A stretch of 64,000 nt of DNA from Dastarcus helophoroides (lineage: Eukaryota > Arthropoda > Insecta > Coleoptera > Bothrideridae), in assembly GCA_028583605.1 (NCBI GenBank), contig CM053336.1, forward strand, positions 28,130,312 to 28,194,311. Reading direction: 5' to 3'. Shown in pieces: positions 35,986-47,958 of this stretch. A program made the position numbers and the translations under genes. Numbering within the stretch: position 1 is the stretch's first letter; the number at the start of each line of letters is the position of its first letter. The notes below the pieces were generated by a model, which made no database searches, was not told where the DNA came from, and saw nothing but the letters and a program-made list of their open reading frames with translations.

Positions 35986-36415
35986 TGTTGGAAATCACGT
36001 TTAAAAAGTGAGAGCAAAAATCTATCGGTACTTATTTTAAAGTAAAATATTAGACACCCTCGAATGCTTTATGAGTTTCGCTGTATCTTTTACGAAGTGA
36101 AATCTGATACGGGTACTTCAACTTATTTGGAACACTCTTAGGTGGATTATTAATTCTAAGAACACTGGTCAGTCCCTTTTCTGAATATAGGTTTTAAGGG
36201 ATTAACGTTGACATGTATATTAGCACTGTATCATGAAATATACCAGATGTATTTGGAAATATTACGAAAAGATTCCTTTTCGACTATGAAGTGAAGATTA
36301 TAATTTCGTCGCGACAACACACACCTTTCGAGACCTCTTGAATAAATAAAGTCTCGATAATTAAAGTGTGGTGTTTCATTGAACAAAATAGTTCATACAC
36401 ACCCCATTTCCAATA
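35986..36415. mobile_element. Solo LTR-like insertion (430 bp) with 5-bp target duplication
   Basis: Starts TGTTGGAAATCACG and ends ATTTCCAATA, giving an inverted TGTTGGAAAT/ATTTCCAAnA pair that is typical of copia-type LTR ends. It is flanked by AAAGT on both sides (35981-35985 and 36416-36420). The duplicated array segment B' preserves the empty site at 40396-40400, where TTTTTAAAGTTTTTCAGG is uninterrupted. This is direct proof of insertion after, or independent of, the array duplication. The internal AATAAATAAAG near 36340 may be a polyadenylation signal on the plus strand. Confidence 0.85.
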
Positions 36416-39400
36416 AAAGTTTTTCAGGATTTTTTTAAATTTTGATTTTTTGTAATTTTTAAAATTTCGAGTTTTTTTTTAGGAAATTTCAACTATTCAA
36501 CGATTTTCTCAAAATATCAATTTTTTTCTTTAGGTTTTGACTTTTTGAAAACGAATATTTTTTGAAAATTCGAATTTTTTGAAAATTGACTTCCGAAAAA
36601 TTTGACTTCCGAAAATTTTGACTTTCCGAATATCTTGGCTTTCGAAACATTTCTAGTTTTTCCGGAAATTTCAACTTTCCGAAAATTTCGTCTTTCCGAA
36701 ATCTTCGACTTTCCGAAAATTTCGGCTTTTTTTTTTAAATTTCAACTTGTTTGTATAATTGATTTTTTTGAGTTGAGAATCTTTTTAAATTTTGGTTTGT
36801 TTTTAACTTTTTCAAAGTATTGAGTTTTTTTGAAAAATGATAATTATTCTCAAAATTTCAATGTTTTTCATGAGGTTTTGACTTTTTGGAAACTTCAAAT
36901 TTTTTGAAAACTGGATTTTTTGAAAATTTCAACCTAACATTTCGACTTTTTTGCAAATTTTGATCTATTTTTAAAATCTCTACTTTTTTTTTTGAAAATT
37001 TCGGTCTCTTTGAATATGCGCTTTTCCGAAAATTCCAACTTTTTTTCGAACATTTCTAATTTGTAATATTGACCTCTTGTTTTGAAAAAATTACTTTTTT
37101 ATGTATGAAATATCAATTTTTTCTGAACTTATTGAAAATGTTTTTGATGTTTGATTTTTTTGAAAAATGCGACTTTTTTCAGAAATTTAATTTTCTTGCA
37201 ATTTCGATTTATTTTTAAAATTTTTATGTTTCGAATTTTACACTTTTCGACTTTTTCTGAAAATTTCGCCTTTGTAAATTGATTTTTTTTAGTTTTTAAT
37301 ATTTGAGAATCTTTTTGAATTTTGATTTTTTTAGCTAATTCAAAATTTCAATTTTTTTTGAAAATTTCGACTTTTAAACGTTTTTCTCGAAATTTCAATT
37401 TTTTTGTTGAGGTTTTGACTTTTTGAAAACAAATATTTTATGAAATTTTGAATTTATTGGAAATTGTATTTTTTGAAAATTTCAACTTAAGCACTTCGAT
37501 TTTTGTGCAAATGTTGATCTTTTTTTTAAAATTTCGGTCTATTTGAACTGTCACATTTTCCCAGGTTTTGTCCTTTGTCGAAAATTTAAACTTTTTTTCA
37601 AAACTTTCTAATTTGTAAAATGAACTCTTGTTTTGAAAAAAATATTTGTTTTTGAAATTTCAATTTTTTTAACGTATTTAAAATGTTTTTGATATTTTTG
37701 AAAATTGCGACTTGTTTCAAAATTTTAATTTTTTTGTACTTTCGATGATTTTTCAAAATTTCTATCTATTTAGATTTTTTACACTTTCCGACCTTTTTAA
37801 AAATTTCAACCTTTTCTGAAAATTACGATTTTCCGAAAATTTCGACTTTTTCCGAAAATTTCGACTTTCCCAAAATCTCGACTTTCCAAAAATTTTCACT
37901 TTTATTTTTAATTTCGGTTTCTTTGTAAAAATTGATTTTTTTTAGTTTTGATTTTGTGAATCTTTTTAAATTTTGATTTTTTTTAACTCTCAAAATATCG
38001 AGTTTTTTGTGAATTATTATTAAAGGTTTTTCTCAAAATTTCAATTTTTTTATGGAGATTTTGACTTTTTGAAATTATGAATTCTTTGAAAAAAAAAAGT
38101 CGAAATGTTAGGTTAAAATTTTCAAAAATTTTAACCTAACATTTCGACTTTTTGCAAATTTTGATCTTTGTCCAAAATTTCTAATTTTTTTGTTGAAAAT
38201 TTCGGTCTATTTGAATTGACATTTTTCGAGCTTTTGTCCTTTTCCGAAAATTTCAACTTTCTTTGTAAAATTTCGAATTATTTGTTAAACTGAAATCTTG
38301 TTTTAAAAAAATTATTATTTGAAATTTCAATTTTTTTGTCAACTTATTAAAAATGTTTTTTGATTTTTTTTTTTGAAAATTGCGACTTTTTCAAAAACTT
38401 ATTTTTTTTGCAATTTAGGTTTTTCAAAATTTCTAACTATTTAGATTTTTACACTTTCCGACTTTTTCCTAAAGTTTCGACTTCTGAAAATTTCGACTTT
38501 CCGAAAATTTCGACTTTTTTCCGAAAATTTCGACTTTTTTAAAATATCGACTTTTTTTGCTAAATTGATATTTTTGAGAATCTTTTTAAATTTTAATTTT
38601 CTCAAATTTTTCAAAATTTCCAATTTATTTTGAAGATTTCAACTATTCAAAGTTTTTCTCAAAATTTCGTTCTTTTCTTGAGATTTTGACCTTTTGAAAA
38701 CGAATTTTTTTTGAAATTTCGAAGTTTTTGAAAATTGGATTTTTTGAAAGTTTTAACCTGAACGTTTCGACTTTTTTGCAAATTTTTATCCTTTTTTCAA
38801 AATTTCCTTTTTTTTTAAATTTCGGTGTATTTGAATTATGACATTTTCCGAGGATTTGACCTTTTCCGAAAATTTCATTTATTTTTCAAAAATTTCGAAT
38901 ACTTGTAAAATTGAACTCTTGTTTTGAAAAAATTATTTATCATTTGAAATTACAATATTTTTAACTTATTCAAAATGTTTTTGATTATTTTTGCTTTTTT
39001 TAAAAATTTAATTTTTTTTTGCAATTTCGAAGATTTTTCAAAATTTGTATCTATTTACATTTTTACACTTTCCGACTTTTTCTGAAAATTTCGACTTTCC
39101 GAAAATTTCGACTTCCGAAAACTTCCATTTTCCGAAAATTTCGATTTTTTTAAAAATTTCGATTATTTGACTTTTTTATCTTTTTCAAAATTTCGAAATT
39201 TTTTAAAAAATTAAATTATTTGAAAATTACTTGAACATTTCGACCTTTTTGCAAATTTTTACAAAATTGTAATATTTTCCCGGGGTTTTAACCTTTTCCG
39301 AAAATTTCTAATTTTTTTAATTTCGAAATTTTCAAAATTTCGAGATTTTTTGAAAATTAATTATTTGAAAATTACTTGAACATTTCGACCTTTTTGCAAA

Positions 39401-42150
39401 TTTTTACAAAATTGTAATATTTTCCCGAGGTTTTAACCTTTTCCGAAAATTTATAATTTTTTTTTCTTAATTTCGAATTATTTGCAAAATTCAACTCTTT
39501 TTTTGAAAAACATTTATTTTTAAATTTCAATTTTTTTGAACTTATTCAAAATGTTTTTGATTTTTTTGATAATTGCGACTTTTTTCAAAAATTTTTTTTT
39601 TTTTGCAATATCGATGAATTTTTAAAATTTTCATCTATTTTTAGATTTTTACAGTTTTCGACTTTATCCGAAAATTTCGACTCTTCGAAAATTTAGACTC
39701 CGAAAATTTTGACTTGTTCCGGAAATTTCAACTTTTTCCGAAAATTTGGATTTTCTGAAAATATCAACCTTTTTTCAAAATTTAAGACTTCTTGGTAAAA
39801 TTTATATTTTTTGAGTTTTCGGTTTTAGAGAATCTTTTGAATATTTCTTCCAATTCGACGTTTTTCTTCAGATTTCAATTTTTTTCTTGAGGTTTTATTT
39901 TTTGATAACGAATATTTTTTGAAATTTCGAATTTTTGGAAAATTAAATTTTTAGAAAATTTCAGGTTGAACATTTCGACTTTTTTGGAAGTTATGATCTA
40001 TTTTCAAAATTTCGCCCTTCTTTTTTGAAAATTTCGGTCTATTTGAACTGTGAGATTTTCCGTGGTTCCGACCTTTTCCGAAAATTTCGACTTTCGAAAG
40101 TTTCGGCTTTTTTTTCAAAATTCGACTTTTTTTGAAAATTTCGAATTTTTAAAAATATTTTTCGAATCTTCCACTTCTTCGAAAAATGGACTTTTTAAAA
40201 ATTCATTTTGTTTTTGAATTTTTAGAAAATTCTGACTTAAAAAATTTAATTTTTTTGAAATTTAGATTATTTATACACTTTCGACTTTTTCCGAAAATTT
40301 CGACCTTTTCCGAAAATCTCGGCTTTCCTGAAATTTCGACTTTCCGAAAATTACGACTTTTTCAAAATTTCAATTTCTTTCTAAAAGTGATTTTTAAAGT
40401 TTTTCAGGATTTTTTTAAATTTTGATTTTTTGTAATTTTCAAAATTTCGAGTTTTTTTTAGGAAATTTCAACTATTCAACGATTTTCTCAAAATATCAAT
40501 TTTTTTCTTTAGGTTTTGACTTTTTGAAAACGAATATTCTTTGAAAATTCAAATTTTTTGAAAATTGACTCTAAAATTTTGACTTTCCGAAAATCTCGGC
40601 TTTCGAAAAATTTCTAGTTTTTCCGGAAATTTCGACTTTCCGAATATTTCGTCTTTCCGAAAATTTCGTCTTTCCGAATATTTCGTTTTTCCGAAAACTT
40701 CGACTTTCCGAAAATTTCGACTTTTTTTTTTAAATTTCGACTTGTTTGTATAATTGATTTTTTTGAGTTTTGAGTTGACCATCTTTTTAAATTTTAGTTT
40801 GTTTTTAACTTTTTCAGTTTTGAGTTTTTTCAAAAATGTTAACTATTCTCAAAATTTCAATATTCTTTTTGAGGTTTTGACTTTTTGGAAACGAATATTT
40901 CTTGAAACTTCGAATTTTTTGAAAACTGGATTTTTTGAAAATTTCAACCTAACATTTCGACTTTTTTGTAAATTTTGATCTAGTGTCAAAATTTCTACTT
41001 TTTTATTTTAAAAATTTCGGTCTATTTGAATTATGACATTTTTCGAGGTTTTGACTCTTTTCCAAAATTTTAACTTTTTTTTAAAAAATTTCGAGTTATT
41101 TGTAAAATTAAAATGTTTTGTTTTGGAAATAATATTTTTTTGAAATTTTAATTTATTTGAACTTATTCAAAATAGCAATTTTCTTTGAAAATTTCAACAT
41201 TTTGTAAATTTCGATCATTTGTTTAAAATTCTTATTTTCTTTGTTTAAAAATTTCATTCTATTTGAATTATTATATTTTCCGAGGTTTTAATTTTTTCCG
41301 AAAATTTCAGTCTTGATTTTAAAAATTTCGACCTATTTGTAAAATTAAACTCTTTTTTTATTTTTAAAAATCAATTTTGTGAAATTTCGATTTTTTGAAT
41401 TATTCAAAATGGCGATTTATTTAAAAATTCTTTTAACGCTTGTCTTAAAATGTCGATTTATTTTCAAGTTTTGACTATGAAAACGCATATTTTTTGAAAT
41501 TTTAAAATTTCTAAGTCAGCCTTTTGAAAATTTTGTTGTTTTTTGAAAATTTCGAATTTTTACATGATTTTTAATTTAAATTTTGACTTTCTGAAAATTT
41601 CCTGTTATTTCAAAATGTTGGCTTATTTTGAAAAATTCTTTGAAACTACACTTTTTAGAAAAAATATACTTTTTCGAAAATTTCATTTTGTTTTAGGTTT
41701 TTTTTCTGATAATTTCGACCTTATTTCGAAATTTCGACTTTTTGCAAATTATTAATTTCAATAAAAAGAAATATTTCGAATGTTTGGTTTTTTTGAAAAC
41801 CTTTTTCCGTATTTCAATCTTTTGTTGAAAATTTTAACATTTTATCTACTTTTATTTTTATTTTTTAAATAAATATGGTTTTTTAAAAAGTTCAGTTTTT
41901 TAATTAAAATTTCCATCATTTTTTCAAATTTTCCACTTTTAAATTGCAATTGCTTTTCAAAGTTGTTTATTACCAAGTTTGAGTTAATGTAGTATAACTT
42001 CTTTTTAAATTTTCGTCGAAAATTTTGAATTTATCTTGAAATTTGGACTATTTCTTAAAAATTTATTTATTTTTTTTTGAAAATTATTATTTGCAAAATT
42101 AGACTTTTGTCAAAAATTACAATTTGTTTTAAAATGTCGACCAATTTTTA
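36416..42150 (+). repeat. T-rich CGAC array with higher-order structure (second half)
   Basis: Contains the second copies A' (36980-38060) and B' (39240-40985), an intervening segment (38060-39240), and a more diverged tail to about 42150. B' holds an internal duplication of a TTTTACAAAATTGTAATATT block (about 39260 and 39400). An inverted pair AAAAAGTCGAAATGTTAGGTT / AACCTAACATTTCGACTTTT lies at about 38095-38155. All open frames here are Phe- or Lys-rich array translations. Confidence 0.8.
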
Positions 42151-43520
42151 AAGTCAGAATTTTGGTAAAGAATTGAAATTTTTAAAATATTCAAAATCAG
42201 AAATGTTGAAATTAAAAAAATCGAAATTTTCAGCAAACGCGGAAATAATACATACTCTAAATATTTTACAATTTTCATTTTTTTTGGAAAAAATCCAAGT
42301 TTTCAGAAGAACAAAATTAAATTTTTACAAAGTCTTAATAGTGCCCAGAAAAATGGATACTAAAAAAAGGTCAGTATTTTCAAAAAATTTAAAATATTCT
42401 AAAAGTCGAAAATTTCAAAAAAGCTGAAAAACAAAAAAAAAACTGGAAAAAATCAAGATGTTGATGAAAGTAGAAATTTACAAAATTAAAGAATTTCAAG
42501 AATAAGTTGAATCTCCCCTTAAAGTTAAAACTATAAAAAGAGCCGGAATTTTGATAAAGAATTGAAATTTTAAAATATTCAAAATAAAAAATGTTAAAAT
42601 TAAAAAAAAGTACGAATTCTTCAGAAAAAGTGGAAACAATTATGAGGTGAGTCTAAATATTCAAAAATTTTCATTTTTTGAAAAAAGTCCGAATTTAAAA
42701 AAAAATGAAATATTTAAAAATTCTGAGTAATGCCCAGAAAAGTCGAAACTAAAAAAGCTCAGAATTGAAAAAAAAACCAAAATTTTCCAAAAGTCGAAAT
42801 TCCCAAAAAAAAACTGAAAACTCAAAACTTGTAAAAAATCAAAATCTTGATGAAATAGAAATCTGTTAAAATATTTAATAGCTGTAATTTTCAAATAAAT
42901 TTGAATTTTTGAAAGAAGCTGAAATTTGACAGAAATAAAGAACTTGAGAAACAATGGAATTCTCCAAAAAAAGAAGAAAGAAAATAAATAAAAATTTTCA
43001 AAGAAGTCGTCATTCTGATGAATTGAAATTTTAAAAATAGGCCGAGATTTGACAAAGGAGTTAACATTTTAAAAAGTCAAAATTTAAGTAATTTAAATAA
43101 GAAAAAACTTTAATATAACACATTTTTAAAACAGACCAACAAAAATTAAATAACTTGTCCCAGTTCCATTCAGATTTGTAGTCCCTTACAGACTTCTAAT
43201 CGCCTAGATATGGCCCCCAACATTTGTGATTGTGATATTTAATTCCTATGAAAATACTTAAATACTTCGGAAAATGTTCGACATATTTAAAAATTCTCAA
43301 AAAAAGCCAAAATTTTCAAAAAATGTCGATAATGCCAAATAAAGAGACGAAAAGAAAAAAGAATTTTTATGTCAAAATTACCATAAATCAAAATTCCAGA
43401 AGGCAAAATTTATAAAGGAACCAAAATTTTCAAAGAAGTCAAATTTTAAAAGTCAGAAGTAAAAGAAAATTTCAAAAACTCCAAATTTTGAAAAAAATCA
43501 AAACCTTTGTGAAAATGTTT
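42150..43520 (-). repeat. AT-rich array, A-rich polarity, with a 380-bp tandem duplication
   Basis: The array flips polarity at about 42150. A unit starting GAATTTTGGTAAAGAATTGA at 42164 recurs at about 42547 (GAATTTTGATAAAGAATTGA). The later landmarks keep the same order, including the TTTTCATTTTTT block and AAAAAGTCGAAAT. The array fades out at about 43520. Confidence 0.7.
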
Positions 43521-44677
43521 AACAGCTTAAATTTTTATGTACTAATGTCCTTAATGTTACAGATTTGAAGAAATTGGACTATTGACGATTTGGATTCAGA
43601 AAGGCATCCCCTCAGCATTCATCAGTGATACCTTGATGCAACAGGAAAACGTTTCATAAATCCTTCAGGTCTAATAATGCTGCAGGACCCACTCTAATAG
43701 AAATGAGGATAAATCAGCCAATATAATGAAAGATTGGACAATATGCTGTTAAAATAAGCTCTTGTTAAACATTTTCTGCTTGAACTATCTAAATATTCAT
43801 GTTATAGTTACGTTTTAGTTATATGAATTTACCAACCTAACTCATTTACAGTTCAAAAAAAAAAAGAAGAAAAATTACAAATACAACATTCTGCAGAAGC
43901 AGAGTCTTTGCTCTTATGCACTGACTAAATGTTGTTGTGTAGTTCCATTTTATTGTACTGCAGAAAAAACTTCTATGAAACTTATCATTCTCTGATATCT
44001 AAATTTTAAAATCCACTGATGAATGGGATCTTTCCCAAATGCTCGCTATAAAGCACAGCATTTGTCATCCACTCGTTCTTTTTTCAAGCTTTCAGTATTC
44101 CATGTGAGTGAATTCGAGATGGAATTTCTGACTTTGGATTTTGTTTTGTTCTTGCAAAACTTTGTTGTATTTTCGACAACTTGTTTGGGTAACTTTTTAT
44201 GTTGATGACCGATGCATTAGGTATATTTGAAATGAGATGATCAATCGATGGCCTTTGGCGTATCCACGATTTCTGTTCCAGGGGGACCTGGCCTCTGAAA
44301 AACTCTAATTGATGAAACTGAAGCCCAATGTAAGAAAGTAATTTGAACTTTCAGTGTAGATTTGAATCTCAGTACAGATGATGTTGATGCTTCTTTTGCT
44401 AATCAATTAAGATTGATGCGAGGTTCATATTTGATTTAACCTCTTATAAGAATATCAAACTCCTGTTCTAGCATTATATTAGTTGAGGTGCACTGTTTTA
44501 TCTTATGGCACTAGATAGCAAATTTTCTTCTTCTTCTTCTTTGTCTACAACAAAAACTGTTAGGAGTTGGAATTAGTTTTAAAGGTTTTCTAAGAGATCT
44601 CGTAAACGTATGTTGCATGTGGGCACTCCAAAACTATATTCGCGCCAAAGCACTATATTATAGCTTGGATTGTCAGT
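43520..44677. other. Non-array spacer with a Penelope tail fragment
   Basis: Moderately AT-rich unique-looking sequence. A CTT microsatellite lies at about 44526-44541. The open frame at 44023-44205 has no recognisable motif. The only assignable piece is the Penelope tail fragment near 44358. Confidence 0.5.
44355..44408 (+). repeat. Penelope-like 3' tail fragment
   Basis: GATTTGAATCTCAnTnCAGA followed by TGAnGTnGATGC and TTCTTTTGCTAATC matches the tail of the element at 25272-25320 in the same orientation. It is a third, very short copy. Confidence 0.55.
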
Positions 44678-44737
44678 ATGTATCATCTTGCGCAAGTGCA
44701 AACAGAATACATTCCAAGACCATTTAATATGTCGACT

Positions 44738-45485
44738 TTGGTGCCGAATAAACGCAATTTGCGGGAAGTTTTATTGTTCTGCTTCCATTTGAAGAAAACT
44801 GCTGCTGCGAGTCGTTTGCTACTCGAGGAAGCTTACGGGGGTTATGCTCCATCGATTTCGATATGTGAGCACTGGTTTCGACGCTTCAAAAATGGTGATT
44901 TTGACACCGATGACAAGGAACGTCCCGGTCAGCCAAAAAAGTTTAAAGATGAAGAATTGGAGGCGTTACTCGAACGCTCCAAGAATTGTCCGTATCATTG
45001 GGAGTTGACTTGTCAACAGTCGGCAAACGTCTCAAAGCCATGGGTATGATTCAGAAGCAAGGAAATTGGGTGCCATACAACCTGAAGCCGAGAGACGTGG
45101 AGAGGCGGCTTATGACGTCGAACAGCTGCTCGCGCGTCAAAAAAGGAAAGTTTTTTTGCATCGCATAGTTACTGGCGATGAAAAGTGGATCCATTACGAT
45201 AACCCCAAACGTAAAAAATCGTATGGATACCCCTGCCACACATCGTCATCAACGCCAAGACCGAATGTCCATGGATCCAAGCTCATGCTCTGTATTTGGT
45301 GGTATCAGCTGGGCGTCATTTATTATGAGCTGCTCAAACCGAACGAAACCATCACCGGGGACCTCTAACGAACACAATTGATGCGTTTGAGCCCGGCATT
45401 GAAGGAAAAACGGCCGCAATTCTAGCAGCGGCACGACAAAGTCATTTTGCAACATGACAACGCTCGTCCTCATGTCGCAAAACCG
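44738..45485 (+). pseudogene. Mariner transposase, decayed and 3'-truncated
   Basis: The likely start is MSTLVPNKRNLREVLLFC, about 20 codons inside the first open frame. The N-terminal HTH (AYGGYAPSISICEHWFRRFK, then GDFDTDDKERPGQPKK) is clear. After about residue 100 the frame shifts (SLGVDLSTVGKRLKAMGMIQ is in another frame). The first catalytic Asp (VTGDEKWIHYDNPKRKKSY) and the second (LQHDNARPHVAKP) are each readable but again in different frames. The third Asp region and the whole C-terminus are missing, because sequence changes to unrelated DNA at about 45485. It cannot be functional. I found no terminal repeats. Confidence 0.8.
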
Positions 45486-46080
45486 TAAGAAGCTCCAATA
45501 TGGAAAGATGCTGGATGAGCAATTATCGGTGTTCGCAATGGGGGGATCGCCGAGAAATCACCCAATGAGGGGCAGAGCTTGCAAATGGGTGATTTTACGA
45601 GCCTTCTTGCTGCTTCGTATGCCACGACTAACCTGTGTGTCCCTGCTGGAAACGACCCAAAGCAGGCAAAAAGGCGGGCACCCTCTGGTGGGAGGGAAAG
45701 GTAGGTAAAGAGATTTCTCTTTTCTGGAGAATTCCAGAAGAAACATGTTTCGAACACTTCCTCTTTCTCATGTTGCCCTGTGATTGCACATGGAATAATC
45801 TCCAACTTGTCTTCCACCCAATTTAGGAGGTTTTCTTCAGATATCCCATTAAATCCTTTGGGTAAGATATAGGTTCCATAAATTGTCAAGTCTTACCTGT
45901 ATCTTTTCCCTAAATTTGCTCTCCGCGCGTTGGACTTCTGTTATTTGATTGATACTTGTGATCCAATTCCATTGTTGACAGGTTACGGCTCCGCTGCTCA
46001 GCTGATTGAATAAATCCATAGCCTTCTTGCCGGATGGCATTTTTTTTTGTCTTTTTGAACTCTCACCTATTACCACAAAA
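45486..46080 (-). other. Unrecognised minus-strand open frames with a possible splice donor
   Basis: On the minus strand, a frame starting near 46034 (MPSGKKAMDLFNQLSSG) reads to about 45895, where GATACAGGTAAGAC looks like a splice donor. A second open block at 45470-45889 includes ENLLNWVEDKLEIIPC. The two could be exons of an unknown gene or an unknown transposon. The block 45653-45750 is the repeat shared with 30917-31010, which argues for mobile origin. No domain recognised. Confidence 0.25.
45653..45750 (+). repeat. Dispersed repeat shared with 30917-31010
   Basis: This is the second copy, with GCACCCTCTGGTGGGAGG, GGTAGGTAAAGAGATTTCTC and TTCTGGAGAATTCCAGAAG. It lies immediately after the truncated mariner. 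Confidence 0.6.
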
Positions 46081-46540
46081 AGAACACTTAATACTTGACC
46101 AACATTTCATTTGTTTATATAGAGGCATTGATGATAAGCCAAACACGTATTTGTTTAGTATTTCTAGAAATATTCAGAAGGAGATTTGCGATTGTAATGG
46201 TGCAGGTGAACCAGATAATTTTTTGTTAATAATCATATTATATATTAAAAACTTCCGTTAACAAATAATATTAAAGTAATTTATTTCCAACAGGTTACAT
46301 AAAACCGAATTATAGGCAACACTTTCACAAAACTTAACAAGTAAGGACAATCTATAGCAAAACGTGAATGACTTTGACTAAGAATAAAATTAAGCAAATA
46401 AATCTGCTCGTGTGCAGACAAACCACACTAAAGCTGTTTAAAGTGTTTAAAGTACAGATTCGATATGGTCTTTGCGACACTGATAGAGAAGATGCCATAT
46501 CAGAGAGTTATATTCTAAGATATTTCTTACTTGTGAGTAG

Positions 46541-46742
46541 AATCACAAGATCAAACGAACTTACCTGTGAAGTTTGATCTTGATTATATGAGGTCTCGTC
46601 GAAGTAAATAGGATAAATTGTAGTACCTTCATTCTAGGCGATACGATCACATATTTTAAAGAAATAAACAAATCATAAATCTCGTTATGCCCTCACAGTC
46701 CCCGCTGCGTATGCACCTCGGCTCCCCATATACTTCAGTCTT
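46541..46742 (+). repeat. DIRS-like left terminal repeat (3' end of element)
   Basis: 46541-46603 is the outer extension (starts AATCACAAGATC, contains ACTTACCTGTGAAG). 46604-46742 is the inverted terminal repeat proper, matching 53219-53357 base for base as far as I can compare. It includes CCCCGCTGCGTATGCACCTC. The unusual GC-rich patch stands out from its surroundings. Confidence 0.85.
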
Positions 46743-46799
46743 ATTTCAGAGATTATACATTTTTTACAACTAAATACGGGTTTGGGAATTGGGAGGGAC

Positions 46800-46908
46800 C
46801 CTATTTACTTCGACGAGACCTCATATAATCAAGATCGAACTTCACAGGTAAGTTCGTTTGATCTTGTGATTATATTCGGTCTCGTCTCGTAAATAGGATA
46901 AATTGTAG
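46800..46908 (+). repeat. DIRS-like internal complementary region
   Basis: 46800-46872 is the reverse complement of the left outer end (46541-46612). 46870-46908 is the reverse complement of the right outer end (53326-53376). The two halves overlap at ATT, so this segment mirrors the junction of a circularised element. In DIRS elements it templates completion of the ends during replication. It lies next to the 3' terminal repeat, as in the founding family. Confidence 0.85.
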
Positions 46909-47009
46909 ATATTTAGAGTATGTTGCAAAAAATAAACCGTAGCAAATCATTTAATTGGAAAGAGTATATTAATTAAGCGAAATAAATAAACTGCTTATAT
47001 TACATCTGA

Positions 47010-47580
47010 ATAATTGGGTTCTATCCAGATATTATGTCAGTCGTGGCCACAAAAATATTAGGGTTTAAGTTGAAGAAAAAGGTAGTTCTAAGAGGGGTTA
47101 CCTACGATTTCTCGAGAGATTTGGAGTCTGAATTGAAAACCCAGTTGATCTTCCAATATAGTTTTATTAATATGTATAGCAAAGGATCTCGAAGTATTGG
47201 ACTGTGGCTGTTGCCAACAGAGTTGTTAACTTTGAGATAATGCCAAGTTTTTTTTTTGTATCTTCAAACCTGTCGAGAAATGTTAAGACTACCGAAGTAT
47301 TTGAAAGACTAAGGTATTTGAGTGTACCGGGTCTAAGCATATTAACCTCTTCGAAAAATGTTGGAATCTGAAGTTCTGGCATAGATTTGGACCGGCCTTC
47401 TGGGCTAATAATGAACCAAAAAGAGTTAAGAGAGCTAAATACAGATTTAAAAGCATTCCTTGAGAACGTTGTTGTGTAGAAATGTTTTCTTGATAAAAGA
47501 CTGTTCTCGGGGAAAGCTGGGCTGTTAATGGTTGAGGAGTGCTGCCCAAGGAAAGTAAATCTACGACCACTGTGTCCTGA
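47010..47580 (-). pseudogene. Probable tyrosine recombinase remnant of the DIRS-like element
   Basis: Minus-strand frames just downstream of the RNase H remnant include KLTTLLATATVQYFEIL, similar in position and spacing to the KLxTLLALxTAQR-type segment of DIRS recombinases. Pieces further on (FSIQTPNLSRNRR) resemble the following IKIPDRIKTS segment. Several stops and frameshifts interrupt. The catalytic Arg-His-Arg-Tyr set cannot be verified by eye. The assignment relies mainly on context. Confidence 0.4.
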
Positions 47581-47958
47581 GCTTAGCCACTTATAATTCC
47601 TTTGAAGAGGCAGAGAATGATTAAAGAACGGGAAAAGCGAAAAGGTGTAAAATAGACTAACTGATGATCAACGTGTCTATAGAACTGGCTTCCTGGGTCA
47701 CTGATCCTGAAAACGTAAACCTTACTTTTCGTCTTTATGCGGCTAGCAAATAAATTAATGACCAAGGAGCCCAATTTTCGAGTCAAGAGTCGAAATGCTG
47801 TATTTTGCAGTGACCGTCCTGTATCCACTTATAACCCGTTTTAAGTTTTATCTGCCTCGAAATTTTCTGTTGACTTCATGTAACATGGAATAATGACGAT
47901 ACTTTGAAACTCGCACCCTTGCCAAATTGATTGAGTGAAAATGTTTAATTGTGTACAC

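Noticed and set aside
43616..44022. CATTCATCAGTG / CACTGATGAATG as terminal repeats of an element
   Set aside because: The inverted 12-mers point outward from each other, with no matching flanks or target duplication.
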